From NCBI RefSeq assembly GCF_965638725.1, contig NC_134957.1:17632101-17696100 (forward strand): 64,000 bases of DNA. The letters are read 5' to 3'. The notes beneath the pieces were generated by a model. The model did no database searches. It was not told the origin of the DNA and was given only the letters and a program-made list of their open reading frames with translations. The position numbers were made by a program, and so were the translations under genes. Source of the DNA: Aptenodytes patagonicus (taxonomy: Eukaryota; Chordata; Aves; Sphenisciformes; Spheniscidae). Positions 57,121-64,000 of this stretch are shown here, one piece after another (the first letter of the stretch is position 1; every line of letters begins with the position of its first letter).

Positions 57121-59999
57121 TACTGTTAGGCTACAATAGTTTTCTAGATTTCTTTTTATTACAGTTCTTTTGTCTTAAACCCAAGTCTTCAGTGACTGAA
57201 GATATCTAATGGAAAGATCCTGCATGGACTGTGAGTAGACTATTTCAAACAAAAAGGAGGAAAAAGCCAAGAAATGTTTACATTTTTATGCTCTTCTAAA
57301 AAAGTAATATAAAGCGTATGTGAAATATAATTAATACAGTTTATAAAACTTCTGAAACATTTCAGATTTTTTTCTTCTGATTAACACCTTGTTAGTCTAC
57401 TTGTTTCTTGAATGTGAAGAAATCAGTTTTTTTGACTTTTATTTTTTAACTTAATTTATTAACAGCATTAACTTTAGTATTTTACGTAGGGATTTTCTCT
57501 TTTTAATATGCATTTATCTGTATAGGATTTATGAACTTAAACTGGTATGTGGACTAGCAATTCCTTTATGCTAGTTCATATCTGAAGAACATACACGTAC
57601 ATGTTCAAATTTCTACCTGTCAACGCTGTTTGATATCGTAATGGTGGGCATACTCCAAATGGAGTGTGTGCCAACTTGGTGCCTGATGCTCTGCTCCCTG
57701 TTTGCCGCCTTATTTCAGGAGCGGAAACAAATCACTGTTTAACAAAGGCGTGATAGCAAAACATGGTTGTCAGTGTAGCCAGGAGCAGCTTCTTCAGGGG
57801 GAACTTCAAAAGAGATCTCAGCTTGTGCACACTGCCACGAGTATGTACATCTACAGAACGGGTTAAAGAGTGCTGTGTATTTGTCCGGATAATCCAACTC
57901 TGTTCAGCGACTGCATACCCAAAGCGATGCCTATGGAAAACAGCCTGTGCCATGGAATCATTTAATAAACTAAGGAAACTTTAAGGTCTACCACTCATAA
58001 CTCTGTCTCTGGAAGCATTTATTAATATTTCAAGTCTCTGTTCTAACACTTGTACTTTATAATGGCAGAACGTAATTTTGTATGCCAGTGCCTTGTCTTG
58101 GTGCTGTTCTGCATGTTTGGTTTCCCCACGCTGGGACGTTCACAGAAGACAGACAGAGGTGTTCTCCATCCAGTTCTAAAGTCAAACTAAGACATGGGAG
58201 ATGGAATGTGTTACCTAATATGTAAATAATTTCACAGGAGAAATTTAAAAGTAGCACAAGTTCATACTTTTGAAAATGACAGGATAAATCTGAAACTATT
58301 AATGTAGGAAGACAAAAATTAAGGTGATTATTACAGCAGTGCTGCAGAAAAAAGTTTGGTTGAACCTCAGACCTTCCCTTCAGAATGCTAATGGACATTT
58401 TTATGCATCTTAAAGACTCCACTATAAATGTACTGATTTCTTGTTAGTGCTATGGGGAATCAGTTTGTGCTTCAGTGGTTCTTTTTTGTGCTAAGTCTTG
58501 AGTTCTGTGGCTTGCTTTTCCCCCCTTCCATCTTGTCTCCTCCTGTTGTGTTACAGTACCCCTCAAAGCTGTGATAAATGAGATTTATTCTGGTTTGAAT
58601 TGTTAACTCCCATTCTTTTTCCTTGACTTGCCCTATGACTGCTGTTGTTGCAGTGGGGTCAGAACTATCTTTAATATTGGAAACACCACTGAAATAAAAA
58701 TTTTACGTTGTCTGGCTTTGTCAGAGAATTCCCAACTGTGGATCTAACCTTTTCAAAATTATTCTGTAAGAAGATACAAGTTAAATCATGCTTAAATTAA
58801 TTTGTATACCAATTTAGCAAAACGTTGTCAAAAATACTAAGTTAAGTTTTATCTAGGTTTTGGCAGCAATCACGTACATGTTTGTCTTGCTATGTCAGCT
58901 GAGCTCTGACTGACATGGAGGAGGAGAACGTGCAAAAGGTGAGACAAGGTGCACCTTCTGCAACAGCTGAGCTGTGGTAGCTTGCTGGGGGGGTCTGAGC
59001 AGTTGTCTTACCATTCTTGTCAAAAATGAAGGACCTGATGCTTAAAACAAAAAGGATGTGGATATTCTCATCAGCTCTGAAGCAGCTGTTTCACTTCCCC
59101 ACCTGCCCCCTTGCAGCTCAGGATAGGATGAGATACTACAAATGGTCTGTTAAAGAAAAGTGAGATAACGTACTATCTTCTCAGGTCTCTTATGGATCTT
59201 GTAGTACCAACAAAGCCTGTGGTAGTCCTAGATGCAGCAGATAGGTCCTTAAGTCTTGAAACATGCAGGTCAGGTCAGTGAATTCTAAATGGAGTAAATA
59301 TTGAAGTGCTGTTTATTCCTACTTGCTGTGACTGGAAGGGACTGTGACCTGGTAACTTGTATAAAACTTTTCAAGTGTGCTCAATTGGGGGGGGTGGGAA
59401 ACCCCACCAAAAAACCCAACGCCACAACCAAAACCCACCACACAACCCCACTCCCCAAAACCAGTCTTGGGGAGTTCTGCATATTGCTTTGTTGTGTATG
59501 TAACCTGTTTTGCATAATATACAAAGAAAGGTTGGGAGTGCAAGCATGTGTTGCTCTTTCTGCATCTTTCGTGTGAAAAATATCTGTAAATATATCGACA
59601 CTACATTTGTATTGACCGTTAACCAACTTCTTCCTTGTAAATACTACTAGCACCACTAACAGGAGTGAAAATAATACTGAACCTTTATTCGAATACGCTT
59701 ATTTATGAAGTGAAATTTTAAATGAGCAATTACTCTTGTTGCTAACGGGCTACCTGACCATGTTAATGCTTATTCAAATACAGTTCTCTCTCTCTTTTGT
59801 CTGCTTAGAAACAGCAGTCCAAAGGTCACTTAATACTACTCTGCTGCAACTCCCTAACAGTTGTCTTCTTAGCTTGCTTTCTGCTAATTCCTTACCGGGT
59901 TAGGAGGCTGTACATAAAGCAATAGGTGCTGCGTAAACAGCATAGCTCAAGCTATTGTGTAATTTAGTGTGAAGGAAGTAGATTAAAGTTAATCTTTGA
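57121..59999. other. Intergenic between the convergent MCTS1 and C1GALT1C1 ends
   Basis: AT-rich sequence with no gene recognised. A 73-codon frame at 57763-57984 and a 121-codon minus-strand frame at 58057-58422 have no recognisable feature. A C/A-rich tract at 59,396-59,460 is described separately. Confidence 0.5.
59396..59460. repeat. C/A-rich low-complexity tract (G/T-rich on minus strand)
   Basis: Runs of CCCC and CCC separated by A-rich spacers, preceded by a G-run at 59,388-59,395. The minus strand has several GGG/GGGG tracts that could form a quadruplex. A similar A/C-rich tract occurs at 38,800-38,882. Confidence 0.7.
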
Positions 60000-60425
60000 G
60001 ACTGCATCTGTAGTCAGTTTTATTGGTACATCTTAGAAAGATATAAAGACATTCTAGAAATGCCTGGAAGAATTGAAAGAATCAGTGTCTTGCAAAAATA
60101 TATTTGTAATAGTAGACTAAAGTTCACTTGTTTTCATTAATATTTACACGTACAAACCCCCCATATAAACTTAATTTCCTTTTATCATAAACATTAACAA
60201 CTTTATCATTTCATTCCAGCACTGTCAAAAGCCAGAAGCATTTCTGTATAAAAGACTTAGAAAAAAGTTCTCCTTCCACTTCTAAAATTAAGAGCTTTAC
60301 CAAACCTCAATGTGCAAAAGAAATTGTACACCAGTACCACCCGATACAAAAATCAAATCTGTCAGTACAAATGCGTGTCATGAAAAGAGCTGACTCCACG
60401 GTTCCAGGTTTTCTCTGAAGAGACA
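60000..60425 (-). other. C1GALT1C1: C1GALT1C1 3' UTR
   Basis: AT-rich trailer after the stop at 60426-60428, with an AATAAA hexamer on the minus strand at 60019-60024. A second candidate near 59,684 could extend it. Confidence 0.55.
60019..60024 (-). terminator. C1GALT1C1: C1GALT1C1 polyadenylation signal
   Basis: AATAAA on the minus strand, about 400 nt after the stop. An alternative hexamer lies near 59,684. Confidence 0.5.
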
Positions 60426-61430
<1,005 letters not shown>

Positions 61431-61499
61431 CTACTGCAGATGCCGTATAGTTTTAACACGTTCTTCCACTTCGAAATCCAGCTCTGGTTCCCTTAACTT

Positions 61500-61501
61500 A
61501 C
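61500..61501 (-). other. C1GALT1C1: Candidate splice donor of the C1GALT1C1 5' UTR exon
   Basis: GTAAGT on the minus strand (61496-61501) at the edge of the CpG island, 107 nt upstream of the acceptor at 61388. An intron this short would be unusual for a vertebrate, so a donor deeper in the island is also possible. Confidence 0.3.
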
Positions 61502-61529
61502 GTACCAGGACAACGCTGGTGACGGACAG

Positions 61530-62800
61530 CCGGCAGAAAGAAAGTTCCCAATCTCGGCCCTCCTTACCGCTAACGGTACGACAGACCCCCGCGGGAGGGG
61601 TCTCGTACCCCGGACCTGCTCTACCGCCGCGACCGCACGGCGACCGCACGGCCCCCGCCCCGCCGCGGCTCTGCGCTGGCCCCGCAGCCTCCCCCCCCGC
61701 CCGCCCGCCCGCAGCACCGAGACGCCGCGGCACCGGTTCGAGCGTTGCCGCGGCCACCTCGCGGCCCGTGCGCGGCGGCGCTTCTCCGGGGGAGCCCTCG
61801 CGGAGGCAGAGCCCCGACGGTCCCGCTCCCCGCCGCGCTCCGGGACACCTGCCCGCAACCCCCGCTAAGGCGGCCCGGCCCGCCCGCCGCAGTCCCCCGA
61901 GACACCCGGAGCGCTGGGGGAGCCTTACAACCGCTGAGGCCGGAGCACGGTAGGGCCCGCTCCCGCCTCCCCTTCCCCCGCGCGGCCGCGGTGACAGGGA
62001 CCGCCCGCGCCAGGAGGCCGGCACCCGCCCCCCGCCCCGGAAGCGCGCCCCACCGCCCCTCCCTTTTCCCCGCCGGAAGCGCCGCGCGCGGCCCTTCTAG
62101 GCACCGCCCGCCACCCGCTCGCTGGTGCGGAGGTGCCTCCTGTCGGCGCGGGCGCCATCTCGCGGTGCGGTGCGGTGCGGTGCGGATCCGGATCCGGGTC
62201 CGGGTCCGGGTCCGGGTCCCGGTCCCGGTCCCGGTCCCGGTCCCGGTCCCGGTCCCGCCGCCCTGCGCCCGCGGCCGAGCGAGCCCCGCTACCCGCCTGA
62301 CCCGCCCTGCCCTCACGGCGTCGTGCCGTCGCCTCACCTCGTCCCCCCTGGAGGCCTCTCCCCGCGCGTTGCCCTCACGGCGGCGGCCCCTCACCGCGGG
62401 CGGGTGTCCTCTCAGGGCCGGTGGGGCAGGAGAGCCCGGAGGGTCCCGTCAGGGAGGCCGGCTTGGCGCCCTTGTGGTTCGCAGAAGCGGGGCCGTGCGC
62501 TGCCGGTTCGCCTTGAGGCAGAGGCACGGCGAGCTTTCTCGACGGGCGGCTGCCGAGCCGGCGGACGCGCGGCCGGCGCGGTGGGGCAGCCCTGCCATCT
62601 TGCGGGGAGAGGCCGCTTGCAGCTTCTCCCCGGCGGAGCCCGCGGGCCAGCCCGGAGCCACCGAGGGCGCCTCCGAGCTCGAGCTGTGGGGAAGAGGCGC
62701 GGGCTGCTGTGGCGGGGGTGCCTCTGCCCCGCCGCCGGTGCACTGTGCCGACGCAGAAAGGCTTGCGGGGGCTGGCGAGCGTCTCGTTTACTACGTTCAT
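61530..62800. promoter_or_regulatory. C1GALT1C1: CpG island and promoter of C1GALT1C1
   Basis: CpG-dense block upstream of the coding exon. Contains ETS-like CCGGAAGCG sites at about 62,038 and 62,074 and a GC-rich hexamer array at 62,163-62,257. Open frames exceed 400 codons here, but they exist on both strands at once and reflect GC content. Confidence 0.75.
62163..62257. repeat. Evolving GC-rich short tandem array
   Basis: Units change along the array: four or five GGTGC pentamers, then two GGATCC hexamers, several GGGTCC hexamers and about eight GGTCCC hexamers. Neighbouring blocks differ by a single base, which suggests stepwise expansion of point variants. Confidence 0.9.
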
Positions 62801-63949
62801 CTGAACCTCTCTCTTCCTGGACGTACTTGCGTGACTACCGGGGAAAGCAGTTTAAGTTTCTTGCACAAACTCGCTGCTTTTAGATTAGAAGGTATATGGA
62901 TGGGGACAGGATGGCGAAGGAAAGGCAGAACTGGCCTTAAACCATATCCAGGATCAAATCTGCTGACGCCCATTGGATATACTGCCCTAAATTTCCAAGC
63001 CAACACAACAAACTCTGCTGGAAGCATAGTACATTCACTTGTTTTCCTTTCCCCTGGCATAGAGCACAACACGCACACAAGATGAGTTAAATATTTAAAG
63101 AGTAAAGCCAAGACATTTTTCTACTAACAACTTTTTCTTTCCTTTATTGATAATTATTCCTGAGCTCCAGATTGAAAGAAGTATGTCAGAATCGCTTTCT
63201 ACACATCAGCTCTTAAGTGCTTAGAATTGACATCTGATTTGAAGGAGCATCACTGAACAATAGTTTACTCCCTTTTTCCACCAGCCTCTTGGGGGGGGGG
63301 GGAAATATTGTCAGTTTGTATGTTCGGGTAGTTCTGTTACTACACTACAGGAACATCACTCATCCTATCTTTTCCCACCTGGCTGCTTTTAAGGTACAAA
63401 TAGGTGGACACTCAGGTTGTTATCACATACCAGAATTGGAGGTCAGTTTAAAGTTTACGTTACATAGCTCCTATTTGCAGAATCAGTTGTGGCTTTCAGG
63501 GCTTCAGCAGTTGCTTGATCATGTACTTTAGGGAGATTTGAATGAGTTGAGACTCACTGCTTCAGCTGAAGCTTCAACAAATTGTTTTCCTGCTTGACTT
63601 CTATGAGGTTCTTTCCAAGGCTCTGACAGAATGACTAATGTAGCTACAGATCTTGACTGTCACTTTAATATATTTTCAACATTGCTTTTATCCAGCAGCA
63701 GATCAGTGAAGAGAAAGTTCAAGCAGCATGTAAAGCATGTTATAAACCTGAAGAGACTCTTCTGGCTTCTGTGTTGCTTGAAATTGTTGCTTGGTGTTAA
63801 AAGGACTAAAATGGCATAGTAATGCATAAGATCTCACAACAGCCATTGTTAAGTATTCTGGAGCTATATTAGACGTATATATGGAGCTCGTTTAGACATA
63901 CATGTACTCCTGTAAACTATCCATCTCAAATTACTACAAGAAACCATTA
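62801..63949. other. Intergenic, no gene recognised
   Basis: Composition falls back to AT-rich after the CpG island. A G-run lies at 63,291-63,301. No coding exon or repeat family is recognised before the CR1 at the edge. Confidence 0.5.
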
Positions 63950-64000
63950 GAATCATAGAATCATAGAATCATTAAGTTTGGAAAAGACCTCTAAGCGAGT
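63950..64000 (-). mobile_element. CR1 LINE, 3' end, cut by window edge
   Basis: AATCATAGAATCATAGAATC is the reverse complement of the ATTCTATG repeats that end avian CR1 elements. It is followed by TTTGGAAAAGACCTCTAAG, the usual sequence just inside. The element lies on the minus strand and its body continues beyond the window. Confidence 0.92.

Noticed and set aside
57763-57984. 73-codon frame downstream of MCTS1, considered as a small gene
   Set aside because: No recognisable domain, no clear promoter, and similar frames exist on the opposite strand; kept as intergenic.
61745-63085. 446-codon plus-strand open frame across the C1GALT1C1 promoter
   Set aside because: It runs through a CpG island and a GC hexamer array, several other frames on both strands are equally open, and the composition is Pro/Arg/Gly-rich. 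This is an effect of few A/T-containing stops.

Overview
The window is nuclear DNA from a vertebrate, almost certainly a bird. Four multi-domain eukaryotic genes can be read exon by exon, and their order LAMP2 - CUL4B - MCTS1 - C1GALT1C1 matches human Xq24 and, from memory, chicken chromosome 4. Introns are short, CpG islands are sharp, and the recognisable repeats are avian: two CR1 tails and a solo ERVL-type LTR with a perfect target-site duplication. That LTR family is one I associate with Neoaves, so a neoavian bird is the best guess (inference). There are no bacterial genes, CRISPR arrays or operons.

Layout. 1-10,360 (minus): LAMP2, nine coding exons, 432 aa, ending in the LAMP-2B type last exon; the left edge lies in or beyond its 3' UTR. 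10,360-10,760: LAMP2 CpG-island promoter. 10,760-20,020: intergenic, with a solo LTR (14,240-14,824) and an LTR-like block (about 18,010-18,427). 20,020-46,490 (minus): CUL4B, about 3.5 kb of 3' UTR and 20 coding exons giving 887 aa, with two alternative first coding segments of equal length. 46,040-50,590: two separate CpG islands flank the CUL4B/MCTS1 head-to-head gap of about 4 kb. 50,591-57,120 (plus): MCTS1, six coding exons, 181 aa. 57,120-60,000: intergenic between convergent gene ends. 60,000-62,800 (minus): C1GALT1C1 (COSMC), one coding exon of 318 aa plus a CpG-island promoter. 62,800-64,000: intergenic, ending inside a CR1.

The genes do not form a pathway. LAMP2 is a lysosomal membrane glycoprotein, CUL4B a ubiquitin-ligase scaffold, MCTS1 a translation reinitiation/recycling factor, and C1GALT1C1 the ER chaperone of the core-1 O-glycan galactosyltransferase. 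O-glycans of the core-1 type decorate proteins such as LAMP2, but that link is general knowledge rather than a feature of this locus.

The most unusual signals are in splicing. One CUL4B intron has a textbook U12-type donor and branch site but appears to end in AT (AT-AT termini). MCTS1, the neighbouring gene, also has a U12-type intron (GT-AG). A GATA microsatellite begins six bases inside another CUL4B intron donor. An in-phase, acceptor-preceded transmembrane exon lies 2.5 kb past the LAMP-2B exon. No wholly new biological system could be supported.
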